Below, piece after piece: positions 1 through 8,631 of a stretch of DNA of 64,000 bases. Position 1 is the first letter of the stretch. Each line of letters begins with the position of its first letter. The notes beneath the pieces are model-generated. The model was not told where the DNA came from. It ran no database searches and saw only the letters and a list, made by a program, of their open reading frames with translations. Source of the stretch: Paraburkholderia mimosarum LMG 23256 = NBRC 106338 (GTDB lineage: Bacteria > Pseudomonadota > Gammaproteobacteria > Burkholderiales > Burkholderiaceae). The stretch lies in the NCBI RefSeq assembly GCF_000739815.1, contig NZ_BBJJ01000005.1:186001-250000 (forward strand). Direction: 5' to 3'. The translations under genes were made by a program, and so were the position numbers.

Positions 1-908
1 TCGGCGGTCGGCACGTTCGGATCGATGATCGGGAACTGGAAGTAGCCCATTTGCTGCTTGACCGTCGGGCTGAAACCGCCCGTGATGAAGGTGCCCATCA
101 GCATCATCGCGGCCTTGCCCTGGAACAGGAAGGGCTGGGCAGCATCGAGATCGTAGGACAGCGAATTGGGAATGAAGTCGCCGTCGTCGAGCAGTTGCTT
201 CCACGTGACGTACACCTTCTTCACGCGCGGATCGGTGTAGGGCACTTCGCCCGCCATGAGCTTCTGGTGGAACGCGTTGCCGTTCAGGCGCAAGTCGAGA
301 TAGTCGAACCACCCGGCGAGCGTCCATGCGTCGCGCCCCGCGACCGCGATCGGCGTGATGCCCGCGGCCTTGAGCTTCTTGGCAGCGTCGAGGAATTCAT
401 TCCACGTCTTGGGCTCGCTCTTGATGCCCGCCTTGTCGAACAGATCCTTGCGATAGAACATGCCCCACGAGTAGTAGACCGTAGGCGCGGCGTACTGCTT
501 GCCCTGGAACGACGAGGCCTCCTTCGTCGAGGCATACATGCTGTCCCAGTTGTTCTTCTTCCAGTCGTCCGAAAGGTCTTCGAACAGGCCGCGCTTGGCG
601 TAGTAGGCCATGCGCTCGCCGTCGTGCCAGTTCACGATGTCGGGCGGCGCGGTCGTGAGCCAGTTCGGCAGCTGCACCTTGTACGCTTCTTCATCGACGA
701 ACGACACCTTCACGTCGGTGCCCGGGTGCGCTTTCTTGAACTCGTCGACGACCTGTTCCCAAACGGCGCGCTGGCTCGCGCCCTTGTAGGCGATGTTCAT
801 GGTGAGCGTGCCGGCCTGCGCGGCACCCGCGAATGTGCCTGCAAGCGCGCCCGCCGCCAGCATTGCGGCAACGAGCAGGGTCCGTGGTCTGAAGGTCTTG
901 CCGATCAT
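1..908 (-). CDS. Sugar ABC transporter substrate-binding protein (3' end cut by window)
   Basis: Extracellular solute-binding protein of the maltose/multiple-sugar family, exported to the periplasm to capture a sugar and deliver it to ABC permeases. The ATG at 908 follows a good ribosome site (AAGGAGACACGC). Residues 1 to about 32 form a signal peptide (basic start, alanine-rich core, AQA-G cleavage region). The mature part begins with a short strand and an amphipathic helix (VWEQVVDEFKKAHPG), as is usual for family 1 binding proteins, and carries PPDIVNWHDGERMAYYAKRG, typical of the first lobe. About 302 residues are visible of a usual 410-430; the C-terminus lies left of position 1, where permease genes would be expected. 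It is downstream of the GH42 and ATPase genes on the same strand, so a galactoside or other oligosaccharide ligand is inferred, not shown. Confidence 0.93.
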   Translation of the reverse strand, partial: MIGKTFRPRTLLVAAMLAAGALAGTFAGAAQAGTLTMNIAYKGASQRAVWEQVVDEFKKAHPGTDVKVSFVDEEAYKVQLPNWLTTAPPDIVNWHDGERMAYYAKRGLFEDLSDDWKKNNWDSMYASTKEASSFQGKQYAAPTVYYSWGMFYRKDLFDKAGIKSEPKTWNEFLDAAKKLKAAGITPIAVAGRDAWTLAGWFDYLDLRLNGNAFHQKLMAGEVPYTDPRVKKVYVTWKQLLDDGDFIPNSLSYDLDAAQPFLFQGKAAMMLMGTFITGGFSPTVKQQMGYFQFPIIDPNVPTA

Positions 909-991
909 GCGTGTCTCCTTGGTTATACGTCGTTGTCGGTGCTGCATCCGGAAGCAACTGGCGATGCGTTCATCGCCGGGTCATCGCGCGT

Positions 992-3001
992 TCACGACGA
1001 GCGGTAAGCGCTCACGCCCTGCGCTTCTATCGTACGCGAGCCGATCACGAATGCCTCGTCGGGAATGTCCGCAGATAGCGTGTGCGTGCCCGGCCCGTAG
1101 TTGAATACCCACGTGAAGCCGCCGCGCCGGCTCACGCGTATCGCGTCGCCAAGCGGCTGCGGCACGAGGCCGGCTTCGCGCGCGGCGCCCGCAAAAACGG
1201 CCTGCGTGGTCGCGTCGTCGAACAGGCTCGCGAGGTAATGGACCGCCCCGCTCTTCACATAAGCGGGATGCCCGTCGCCGAACGTCGCGCGAACCTCCGG
1301 CACGGCCCATTCGTTTTCGCCCGCGTTCGTCACTGAGCCACCCAGTTCGATCAGGTCACGCCAATGGCGCGCATGGCCTTCCTGCGCGGCAGCCCCATCG
1401 AACTTCACCGGCTCGCTGATGTCCGGCCGCAGCGACTCCACGCGCCACACGCGCAGCGGCAGCAGCGCCGCGAGCGGCCCCGGCGGCAGGTTGGCCGGAA
1501 TCTGCAGATCGATGGTCTTCGAGCCCGTGCGCGGCCCGATTACGATCTGTGCGCCCGACGCCGCGAGACGCTGCGCGAAGTCGTCGGGCACGATGGGCAG
1601 CGGCGGCACGACGATGAGCCGGTAGCCGTCGAGCGGCGCATGCACCGGCACGATATCGACGTCGAAGCCCAGCGAGCGCAGCGCCGAGTAGTACTCCACA
1701 GCAAAGCGCGGATAGTGGAAATCCGCGCCTTGCGGATGGATCTCGAAGAGCCACTTGGCCTCGTAGTCGAATACGAGCGCAACGGGTGTCTTCACGTCGA
1801 AGTCGCGGTCCGCCTTTGCCGCCGCGAGCACCGCCTCGATTTCCCCGGCCACGCGCGCGGCCTCCGCGCTGGCGAGATCAGGCCGGTTATCGGGCGTATT
1901 CAGGCCCGCGTGCATCTGCTCCTGCGCGAACGGCGCCTGGCGCCAGCGAAAATACGACACGCAGCCCGCGCCATGCGCGAAAGCCTCCCAGCTCCATAGG
2001 CGCACCATCCCCGGCAGCGGCGCGGGGTTCCACTGCGCCCAGTTCACGGGACCAGGCTGCTGCTCCATGACCCAGAACGGCAGCTTCGACATGCCGCGAT
2101 ACACGTCATGATTGAACGAGGCGAAATCCGGGTGGCCCGTGCGCAGATAGCGCGCCTTCACGTCGGGCGCGAACCACTGCTGGTCGAGTGCGCCGAGCGG
2201 ATAGCTGTCCCAGGCCGCGACGTCGAGATCGGCGGCGACCTTGTAGTGATCGAACTCCATGAAGAGCTGCATGAAGTTGTGCGCGATGGGCCGGCCCGGC
2301 GCATGTGCGCGCAAAATGTCCACCTGCATGCGGTTGTAGCGCTGCAGTTCGTGGGAAGCAAAACGCTGGTAGTCGAGCCGGTGCGAAGGATGCGCTTCGG
2401 TCACGGTGCCCACGGGTGCGTCGATCTCGTCGAAGCTGCGGTACTCCATGCTCCAGAATACGGTGCCCCACGCGGTGTTGAGCGCCTCGATGCTGCCGTA
2501 GCGCGCCGCGAGCCATTCGCGAAAGCGCCGTACGGCCGCCGGCGAATAGCTGACCACCGTTTGATGGCAGCCGTACTCGTTGTCCGTCTGCCAGTACGCG
2601 ACAGCGGGATGCTGGCCGTAGCGCGCGGCGACCGCCTCGCAAATGCGGCGCGAGGCCTCGAAATACGCCGGCGACGAAAAATCGTAGTGCCGCCGCGAAC
2701 CGAACCCGCGCACGCGGCCATCGGCGCCTACGGGCAGGATGTCGGGATGCTGGTCGATCAGCCACTTGGGCGGCGTGGCCGTGGGCGTGCACATGACCAC
2801 TTGCAGGCCTGCCGCGCCGAGCGTGTCGATCGCGCGGTCCAGCCAGCCCCAGTCGAATTCGCCGGGCGAGGGTTCGATGCGGCTCCACGCGAACTCGCCG
2901 ATGCGCACCTGCGCGATGCCGAGCGCCTTCATGCGCGCGGCGTCGTCTTTCCACATGGCCTCCGGCCAGTGTTCCGGGTAGTAACAGACTCCAAGACGCA
3001 T
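992..3001 (-). CDS. GH42 beta-galactosidase
   Basis: Cytoplasmic glycoside hydrolase family 42 enzyme, predicted to release galactose (or a related sugar) from imported beta-galactosides. The 669-residue product opens with the family signature MRLGVCYYPEHWPE. The acid/base glutamate is in TDNEYG (about E142) and the nucleophile in FWVMEQQPGPVNW (about E313), both at the expected places in the TIM barrel. The trimerisation-like domain and a short beta C-terminal domain follow, giving a normal length for the family. I chose the ATG at 3001, which directly starts the conserved sequence. An in-frame ATG at 3028 would add nine residues. It lies 34 bases after the ABC ATPase gene and before the binding protein, so uptake and hydrolysis are probably co-transcribed. 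No signal peptide is seen, which fits intracellular hydrolysis. Confidence 0.95.
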   Translation of the reverse strand: MRLGVCYYPEHWPEAMWKDDAARMKALGIAQVRIGEFAWSRIEPSPGEFDWGWLDRAIDTLGAAGLQVVMCTPTATPPKWLIDQHPDILPVGADGRVRGFGSRRHYDFSSPAYFEASRRICEAVAARYGQHPAVAYWQTDNEYGCHQTVVSYSPAAVRRFREWLAARYGSIEALNTAWGTVFWSMEYRSFDEIDAPVGTVTEAHPSHRLDYQRFASHELQRYNRMQVDILRAHAPGRPIAHNFMQLFMEFDHYKVAADLDVAAWDSYPLGALDQQWFAPDVKARYLRTGHPDFASFNHDVYRGMSKLPFWVMEQQPGPVNWAQWNPAPLPGMVRLWSWEAFAHGAGCVSYFRWRQAPFAQEQMHAGLNTPDNRPDLASAEAARVAGEIEAVLAAAKADRDFDVKTPVALVFDYEAKWLFEIHPQGADFHYPRFAVEYYSALRSLGFDVDIVPVHAPLDGYRLIVVPPLPIVPDDFAQRLAASGAQIVIGPRTGSKTIDLQIPANLPPGPLAALLPLRVWRVESLRPDISEPVKFDGAAAQEGHARHWRDLIELGGSVTNAGENEWAVPEVRATFGDGHPAYVKSGAVHYLASLFDDATTQAVFAGAAREAGLVPQPLGDAIRVSRRGGFTWVFNYGPGTHTLSADIPDEAFVIGSRTIEAQGVSAYRSS

Positions 3002-3035
3002 TCCTGTCCCCTCGTTCGCAGCTCTCATTCTGTTC

Positions 3036-4208
3036 TCATGCGGTTTGATCGATGGTGGCGAGCGGCGCGACGGCAAAGCCGTCCTCCGCGAAGAGATGGC
3101 AGGCGTTCGCGCTCGCACGGAACCGCACGGTGTTGCCGCTTTGCAGGCGCGCGTCACCGGGGGCCTTGGCGACGAGCACGGCTCCCCCCGGCTGATCGAG
3201 GTGCACGTAGCTGTGCTCGCCCAGCTCCTCGACCAGCGTGACGGCGCGCGCAATCGTCAAGGTATCCTGATGATCCTTCGATGCCCTCGATGGGGCGTCA
3301 CCCTCCGCGAGTTCCAGATGCTCGGGGCGCACGCCGAAGGTAACCGGCGCACCCACAGCAAGCCGCGCGCCCTGCACCGGCAGCCGCACCGTTTCGCCGC
3401 TTGGGTCGAGCGTCACGCTCACGCCGTTCGTCTCGATGGCGGCCACGCGCGCCGGCAGGAAGTTCATGCGCGGGGAACCGATGAAGCCCGCCACGAAACG
3501 GCTCGCCGGACGGTGATAGAGGTCGAGCGGCGCGCCCACCTGCGCGATGCTCCCATGTCGTTCGGTGTCCTTACCGCTGTGCAGCAGGACGATCTTGTCG
3601 GCGAGCGTCATCGCCTCGATCTGGTCGTGCGTCACGTACACCACGCTCGCCTGCTCGAACTGGCGATGCAGGCGGGCGATCTCGATGCGGGTCTGGCCAC
3701 GCAAGGTGGCGTCGAGATTGGAAAGCGGTTCGTCGAACAGGAACACGCCGGGCTCGCGCACGATCGCGCGGCCAATCGCCACGCGCTGGCGCTGTCCGCC
3801 CGAAAGCGCCTTGGGATGACGCTCGAGCAGCGCTTCGAGCTGAAGAATGCGCGCGGCCTCGCGCACCTTGCGATCGATCTCGGCCTTCGGCGTCTTTGCG
3901 AGCTTGAGGCCGAACGCCATGTTCTCGTACACGGTCATGTGCGGGAACAGCGCGTAGCTCTGAAACACCATGGCTACGCCGCGCTGCGCGGCGGGCACAT
4001 CGTTCACGAGCGTGCCGCCAATGGAGATGTCGCCATCGGTCACGTCTTCGAGGCCCGCGATCATGCGCAGCAGCGTGGACTTGCCGCAGCCCGAAGGGCC
4101 GAGGAATACACAGAACTCGTTTCTGCCGATCTCAAGATCGACGTTGCGAATCACCGGCGCGTTCTCGCCGTATGCCTTCTGAACGCCGCGTAACGAAATG
4201 CTCGCCAT
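3036..4208 (-). CDS. Sugar ABC transporter ATP-binding protein (UgpC/MalK type)
   Basis: ATPase of a carbohydrate-uptake family 1 ABC importer, acting as a homodimer on the inner face of the membrane. The 390-residue product has Walker A GPSGCGKST near residue 40, Q-loop VFQSYALFPHM, signature LSGGQRQRVAIGRA, Walker B VFLFDEPLSNLD and H-loop YVTHDQIEAMTLAD. The C-terminal third has the TOBE/OB regulatory fold of MalK relatives (GVRPEHLELAEG). First gene of an operon running leftwards into the GH42 gene and the binding protein. The start codon follows GGAGACGGGACG. A perfect palindrome sits 36 bases upstream, between this gene and the divergent LacI gene, and is the probable control site. ATPases of this class often serve several sugar transporters, so the substrate comes from context only. 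Confidence 0.95.
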   Translation of the reverse strand: MASISLRGVQKAYGENAPVIRNVDLEIGRNEFCVFLGPSGCGKSTLLRMIAGLEDVTDGDISIGGTLVNDVPAAQRGVAMVFQSYALFPHMTVYENMAFGLKLAKTPKAEIDRKVREAARILQLEALLERHPKALSGGQRQRVAIGRAIVREPGVFLFDEPLSNLDATLRGQTRIEIARLHRQFEQASVVYVTHDQIEAMTLADKIVLLHSGKDTERHGSIAQVGAPLDLYHRPASRFVAGFIGSPRMNFLPARVAAIETNGVSVTLDPSGETVRLPVQGARLAVGAPVTFGVRPEHLELAEGDAPSRASKDHQDTLTIARAVTLVEELGEHSYVHLDQPGGAVLVAKAPGDARLQSGNTVRFRASANACHLFAEDGFAVAPLATIDQTA

Positions 4209-4244
4209 CGTCCCGTCTCCATGTTCTAATCAGCACGACACGGA

Positions 4245-4260
4245 GATTAAGCGCTTAATC
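4245..4260. promoter_or_regulatory. Palindromic LacI-family operator
   Basis: GATTAAGCGCTTAATC is a perfect 16-bp palindrome with the central CG step seen in nearly all LacI/GalR operators. It lies in the 189-bp gap between the divergent ABC ATPase and LacI genes, 36 bases before the ATPase start codon, where repressor binding would block the transporter/GH42 promoter. Assignment to the adjacent regulator is inferred from position and symmetry. Confidence 0.8.
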
Positions 4261-4397
4261 AGCAGCCTTAAAAAAGCGATCGCCGTAGCGATCCTGGCTG
4301 GCTTGTCTCCGGTAATCGTTTTGATTGTCGGGGCAATGTTGCAGTGGGCGTGACGATCATGCAAATGTTGAATGACCTTCCCATATTCTGAGATTAC

Positions 4398-5423
4398 ATG
4401 GCGACCCTGAACGAAGTCGCGCGCCGCGCCGGCGTCACGCCCGCCACTGTCTCGAACGTCTTGCGCGAGCGCGGGCGCGTGGGCGAGGCTACGCGCCAAC
4501 GGGTGCTCGAAGCGGTCGAGGCGCTCGGCTATCGCCCCCACCTCTCGGCCCGCGCGCTCGCCGAGGGGCGGCCGCCGACCATCGCGCTCATGGTGTCGAG
4601 CATCGCGAACCCGTTCTACCCGGAGTTCGCGCTCGCCGTGGAGAATGCGCTGCGGCGCAGCGGGCGCTTCCTCATCATCTGCAACACCGACGGCGACCCG
4701 CAAAAGGGCCGTGCTTACCTCGAACAGATCGCGGGCACGCTTTCAGCGGGCGTGCTCGTGATGAACGCGAACCTCGATTTTTCCGATTTGCGCGCCACCA
4801 TGCGGCGCGGCGCGCCCGTGGTGCTGTGCATGTGGGAGCGCCCGCTCGATCCGCCCGGCCTGCCCTGCGTCGCCGTGGATTTTCGCCTTGCGGGCGAGCT
4901 TGCCGCGCAGCATCTGCTGACGCTCGGGCACAGGCGCATGGGCGCGATCGTCGGCAGCAAGGTCTCCGGCATTCACGCGGCGCGCCATGAAGGCTTCGTC
5001 GCGGCCCTGCAGGCTGCCGGGCTCGACGGCGCAGGCGCGCCCGTGCGCCATGCGCCGGATACCACCCAGGGCGGCTACGCGGCCGCGAGCGAGCTGCTTG
5101 CGCGGCATCCCGATCTCACTGCCCTCTTCGCGACCAATGATCTGCCCGCGCTCGGCGCGATGCAGGCCGCCGCCGATCTCGGGCTCAACGTACCGCGCGA
5201 TCTTTCCGTGGTCGGGATCACCGACATTCAACTTGCGCGCGAATCGCGGCCCGCGCTCACGACCGTTGCGGTCGCAACGGTCGAGGCAGCGGAGCGGGCT
5301 GTCGAACTGCTCACGGAGCTGGTCGAAGCGCCGCATTCGGCCGCGGGTGCGGCCTCGCGGGTATGTGTGGTTTCGGCGCCGCGGCTAGTCGTGCGGGCTT
5401 CGACGGCGGCGCCTCGCAAGTAA
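4398..5423 (+). CDS. LacI/GalR-family transcriptional regulator
   Basis: Sugar-responsive repressor, 341 residues. The N-terminal helix-turn-helix MATLNEVARRAGVTPATVSN is followed by the hinge helix region (GYRPHLSARALAEG) that inserts into the minor groove of operators with a central CG. The rest is a periplasmic-binding-protein-like effector domain (IALMVSSIANPFYPEF, then the second lobe with LTALFATNDLPALGAMQAA). The length is normal for the family. It is transcribed away from the ABC ATPase-GH42-binding protein operon and shares a gap holding a 16-bp palindrome, so local repression relieved by an imported sugar or its product is the likely role. The inducer cannot be read from the sequence. 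Confidence 0.95.
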   Translation: MATLNEVARRAGVTPATVSNVLRERGRVGEATRQRVLEAVEALGYRPHLSARALAEGRPPTIALMVSSIANPFYPEFALAVENALRRSGRFLIICNTDGDPQKGRAYLEQIAGTLSAGVLVMNANLDFSDLRATMRRGAPVVLCMWERPLDPPGLPCVAVDFRLAGELAAQHLLTLGHRRMGAIVGSKVSGIHAARHEGFVAALQAAGLDGAGAPVRHAPDTTQGGYAAASELLARHPDLTALFATNDLPALGAMQAAADLGLNVPRDLSVVGITDIQLARESRPALTTVAVATVEAAERAVELLTELVEAPHSAAGAASRVCVVSAPRLVVRASTAAPRK

Positions 5424-5577
5424 GGCAAACGCAAGGTTCGGCATCGAAATCCAGGCCGGAATCACAGAACGTTTAAGCAAACCTTTAGTTTCTTCCCGAA
5501 CCATCCGTTAAAGACGGTGGCGCTGCAGCAGCGCACCGCCAGGAACAACAACAGAGAACGGCTGGAGAAGAACGACC

Positions 5578-7374
5578 GTGAAGCGAACAACGTTGAATCA
5601 GAAAGCCTGGAGCATCGTCGCGCTCCTGTGGGTCGCGCTCGTCGTGCTGGTGGTGGCCAACGCCTTCATCACGCGCTCGGGCATGCTCACCGACCGCAAG
5701 CAGTTGGTCGAGCAGGAAACGCAAACGGCAATGGGCGTGGTCTCGTACTACCAGAAGGAAGCGGCCGCCGGCCACGTGAGCGCCGACGACGCCAAACGCC
5801 TCGCCATCGCCACCTTGCGCAGCATGCGCTACGGCGACGACAACAGCGGCTACTTCGGCATCTACGACAGCAACGCAGTCGCGCTGCTCGTGCCGCCCAA
5901 GCCAGAGATGGAAGGCAAGAGCCAGGCGAACACGACCGATCCGCGCGGCACCCACGTCGCCGTCGAGATCGTCAAGAGTTCTTCCTCGGGCGGCGACGGC
6001 TACGCCAGCTACTTGTGGCCCAAGCCCGGCAAGAGCGCGCCGGTGGAAAAGATCACGTATTCCACCTTCGTGCCGGACTGGGACTGGCACCTGTTCACCG
6101 GCATCTATACCGACGATATCGACGACGCCTTCCGCAGCGCGCTGATCAGCAACCTCGTGCTCGTGACGGTGATCGGCGCGGCGGTGACGCTCGGCCTCAT
6201 GTGGCTCATTCGCACGATCCGCCGCAGCCTGGGCGGCGAGCCGGAATATGCATCGGCCATCTGCCAGCGCATTGCCGAAGGCGATCTCACGGCGCGCGTG
6301 GATCTCGCGACCGGCGACCAGCACAGCCTGCTCCATTCGATGCACCAGATGCAGCGCCGGCTCGTCGAGACCGTGCAGCGCATTCAGACATCGGCGGAAT
6401 CGATCACGACGGGCGCGAAGGAAATCGCGGCGGGCAACATGGATCTTTCCTCGCGCACCGAGGAGCAGGCCGCCTCGCTCGAGGAAACGGCCGCCAGCAT
6501 CGAAGAACTCACGACCACGGTCAAACACAACACCGACAATGCGCGCCAGGGCAACACGCTGGCCGTCAACGCATCGGAAGTCGCGGCGCGCGGCGGCGAG
6601 GTCGTACGCCGCGTGGTCGAGACGATGAACGAGATCTCGAGCAGCTCGCAGCGCGTGGAGCAGATCATCGGCGTGATCGACGGTATTGCGTTCCAGACGA
6701 ATATTCTCGCGCTCAACGCCGCCGTGGAGGCCGCGCGCGCCGGCGACCAGGGCCGCGGCTTCGCGGTCGTGGCGGGCGAAGTGCGCAGCCTCGCGCAGCG
6801 CAGCGCGACGGCTGCCAAGGAGATCAAGGACTTGATCGGGCAGTCGGTGGCGCAGGTGGCGCAAGGCACGAAGCTCGTCGACGAAGCGGGCAAGACGATC
6901 GACGAGGTGGTGATGTCGGCGCGCCGCGTGGCCGACCTGATGGGCGAAATCGCGGCGGCTTCCGAGGAACAGCACACCGGCATCGAGCAGGTGAACCGCG
7001 CCGTCGCGCAGATGGACGAAGTGACGCAGCAGAACGCGGCGCTCGTGGAGGAAGCCTCGGCCGCGGCGCAGTCAATGGCCGCGCAATCGGACGGGCTGCG
7101 CGATGTCGTGACGGTGTTCCGGGTCGCGGCGCATGATGCATCGATGGCGGCGCCTTTTGAGAGTGCGCGTGCCGCGCGTTCCAGCGCTGGCGGACCGGCA
7201 GTGGTGAGCGCGCCGCTCAAGCGTCCGGCAGCTACGGCCAAGCCGGCCCGAAGCGCGCCGGCGCGCAACGCCACGAATGGTGCAACGGCAACGGTAGCGG
7301 CAACGCCCGCGGCAGCCGCAGCGAAGCCCGTGGCGATGGCATCGAACCACACCGCTGACTGGGAAACGTTCTAG
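5578..7374 (+). CDS. Methyl-accepting chemotaxis protein with sCache-type sensor
   Basis: Inner-membrane chemoreceptor, 598 residues, GTG start behind a GGAGAAG ribosome site. A first membrane helix (about residues 11-31) precedes a periplasmic single-Cache domain of about 150 residues (GDDNSGYFGIYDSNAV, WHLFTGIYTDDI), a second helix (about 187-207), a HAMP segment, and the signalling bundle with the invariant hairpin tip (IDGIAFQTNILALNAAVEAA). Methylation helices flank it. After an alanine/proline-rich linker of about 70 residues the protein ends in DWETF, matching the pentapeptide that tethers CheR and CheB in the E. coli high-abundance receptors. It therefore probably recruits its own adaptation enzymes. 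Ligand unknown; sCache_2 receptors often bind small organic acids. It converges on the next gene, with stop codons overlapping in a CTAG. Confidence 0.95.
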   Translation: MKRTTLNQKAWSIVALLWVALVVLVVANAFITRSGMLTDRKQLVEQETQTAMGVVSYYQKEAAAGHVSADDAKRLAIATLRSMRYGDDNSGYFGIYDSNAVALLVPPKPEMEGKSQANTTDPRGTHVAVEIVKSSSSGGDGYASYLWPKPGKSAPVEKITYSTFVPDWDWHLFTGIYTDDIDDAFRSALISNLVLVTVIGAAVTLGLMWLIRTIRRSLGGEPEYASAICQRIAEGDLTARVDLATGDQHSLLHSMHQMQRRLVETVQRIQTSAESITTGAKEIAAGNMDLSSRTEEQAASLEETAASIEELTTTVKHNTDNARQGNTLAVNASEVAARGGEVVRRVVETMNEISSSSQRVEQIIGVIDGIAFQTNILALNAAVEAARAGDQGRGFAVVAGEVRSLAQRSATAAKEIKDLIGQSVAQVAQGTKLVDEAGKTIDEVVMSARRVADLMGEIAAASEEQHTGIEQVNRAVAQMDEVTQQNAALVEEASAAAQSMAAQSDGLRDVVTVFRVAAHDASMAAPFESARAARSSAGGPAVVSAPLKRPAATAKPARSAPARNATNGATATVAATPAAAAAKPVAMASNHTADWETF

Positions 7375-8345
7375 AAGCGGCTTCGGTCCGCGCCCTGCGC
7401 CGCGCGCCACGCCGCGAACGTCGTCAGCTCCGGCGCGAGCCGCGCATCGTCGATACGGGTCCAGCTCGTATGCGTGTCGTCGAGTCCCGGCACCGGCTGC
7501 GGCGTCGCGAACGCCAACTGCGACATGCCGGGACGATACGCCTCGTGCGGCCAGTACACGGGCATGACGCGCCGCGCCGCCATTGCTTCGCGCAGCGCAG
7601 CGGGGCCGCCTTCGTCGGTCACGACATCGCATTGCGCCGACCAGTCGCGGCTGTCCCACGCGAGGAACACGCCGGCGTTGCCTTCGGCGTCGAAGGTCAG
7701 CACGGCGTTCTGCTCGGGCCGCCAGTAGTATTCGACAATGCGCTCGCGCTGCGCGAGTTCGTGCAGCACGTCGGCCGCGCGCCGGTTCGCGTAGACCGCA
7801 CCCACCCCATGCACGCCGATATGGCCGCGCCGCGCGCAGAATTTGCGCTTGGCGTCGTCGATGGCGCCGCGCAGCTTGCGCGTCATGGCGGGATCCGTCT
7901 TCTTCACGTAGAAGTCGATGAGCCCCGCGTTGAACGCCTCCACCGCGTGCGATTCGTCGGCCGTGGCCGTGAGCAGGATGCGCGTACACGCCAGGTCCCG
8001 CGCCGCAGCGAGAAATTCGATGCCGGTCATCGCGGGCATTTCATAGTCCACCACGAGCGCGGCGATATCCTCAAAGCGCGCCGTGTCGGCCATTACATCC
8101 TCGCCAAGGGCGTTGCCGCCTTTCTTCTCGAACTCGGACCATGCGGGCCCCGACGCGGGATTGCGCGCACGCTGCCGGGCCTCGTGCGAAGCGACGAAAG
8201 CTAGCGCCTCGTGCGCGCTCGTGAAATAGCGGTCCGTGCCGGCTCCGGGAAACAGCCCGCGCAGCGCGTAGAGAAAATCCGCACTGTCGTCGAGGAAAAC
8301 GACGGAGACGGGATGATAAACCGGCTGTCTGACGATGGAACTCAT
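7371..8345 (-). CDS. Response regulator with receiver domain and unrecognised C-terminal domain
   Basis: Cytoplasmic two-component response regulator, 324 residues. The receiver domain has the acidic pair in VVFLDD (D19/D20), a phosphoacceptor in ALVVDYEMPAMTG (D100), the switch threonine in ILLTATAD, and the conserved lysine in FYVKKTDP (about K148). Between the first helix and the phosphoacceptor strand is an insertion of about 35 residues not found in a canonical receiver. The C-terminal half (about 160-324) contains no helix-turn-helix, GGDEF, EAL or HD-GYP motif that I can see, so the output is probably protein-protein or small-molecule based. The GLIDFYVKKTDP segment after the receiver recalls LqsR-like regulators. 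It is separated from the kinase gene by the divergently transcribed thioesterase; kinase and regulator are probably partners. Confidence 0.82.
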   Translation of the reverse strand: MSSIVRQPVYHPVSVVFLDDSADFLYALRGLFPGAGTDRYFTSAHEALAFVASHEARQRARNPASGPAWSEFEKKGGNALGEDVMADTARFEDIAALVVDYEMPAMTGIEFLAAARDLACTRILLTATADESHAVEAFNAGLIDFYVKKTDPAMTRKLRGAIDDAKRKFCARRGHIGVHGVGAVYANRRAADVLHELAQRERIVEYYWRPEQNAVLTFDAEGNAGVFLAWDSRDWSAQCDVVTDEGGPAALREAMAARRVMPVYWPHEAYRPGMSQLAFATPQPVPGLDDTHTSWTRIDDARLAPELTTFAAWRAAQGADRSRF

Positions 8346-8563
8346 GCTCGATCTCGGTTAAGCGCGCTGCACTTCATGCGGCAAGTGCCGTGCCGCAAGT
8401 CAACCCTGGCGATTATGCGGTGTGACGCCTTTGCACAGCAACCCGATGCAACCGTTCGCCGTGCGAAACCCGTTTGCGCAAACGTTATCGCACCCAGCGA
8501 GCATGAACGCACTTACGTATGTGAGGGGCACGATATTGATCAAAGAAGAACACGAAGAGAATG

Positions 8564-8595
8564 GCGCATGCCTCCCTTTTCGGGGAGCCATGCGC
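8564..8595 (+). promoter_or_regulatory. Leader hairpin upstream of the thioesterase gene
   Basis: Arms GCGCATG/CATGCGC and CTCCC/GGGAG, separated by a single C-C mismatch and closing on a six-base TTTTCG loop, make a strong 12-bp stem. It ends 36 bases before the ATG at 8632 and is not followed by a T-run, so it is not a simple terminator. It may be an RNA element in the leader or a protein-binding dyad. Seen directly; function unknown. Confidence 0.5.
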
Positions 8596-8631
8596 GGCTG
8601 CCGCTTGCAGCCCCTATCTGGAGTCATACTG

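Noticed and set aside
51..1007. Long open frame on the plus strand opposite the sugar-binding protein
   Set aside because: Arginine/valine-rich antisense shadow of a well supported gene; no motifs or ribosome site.
2108..3241. 377-codon plus-strand frame across the GH42 gene
   Set aside because: Antisense to a gene with intact catalytic motifs; composition is that of a GC-rich shadow.
8422..8631. N-terminal extension of the thioesterase
   Set aside because: No ribosome site, random composition, and the frame crosses a strong stem-loop; ATG 8632 has GGAG.
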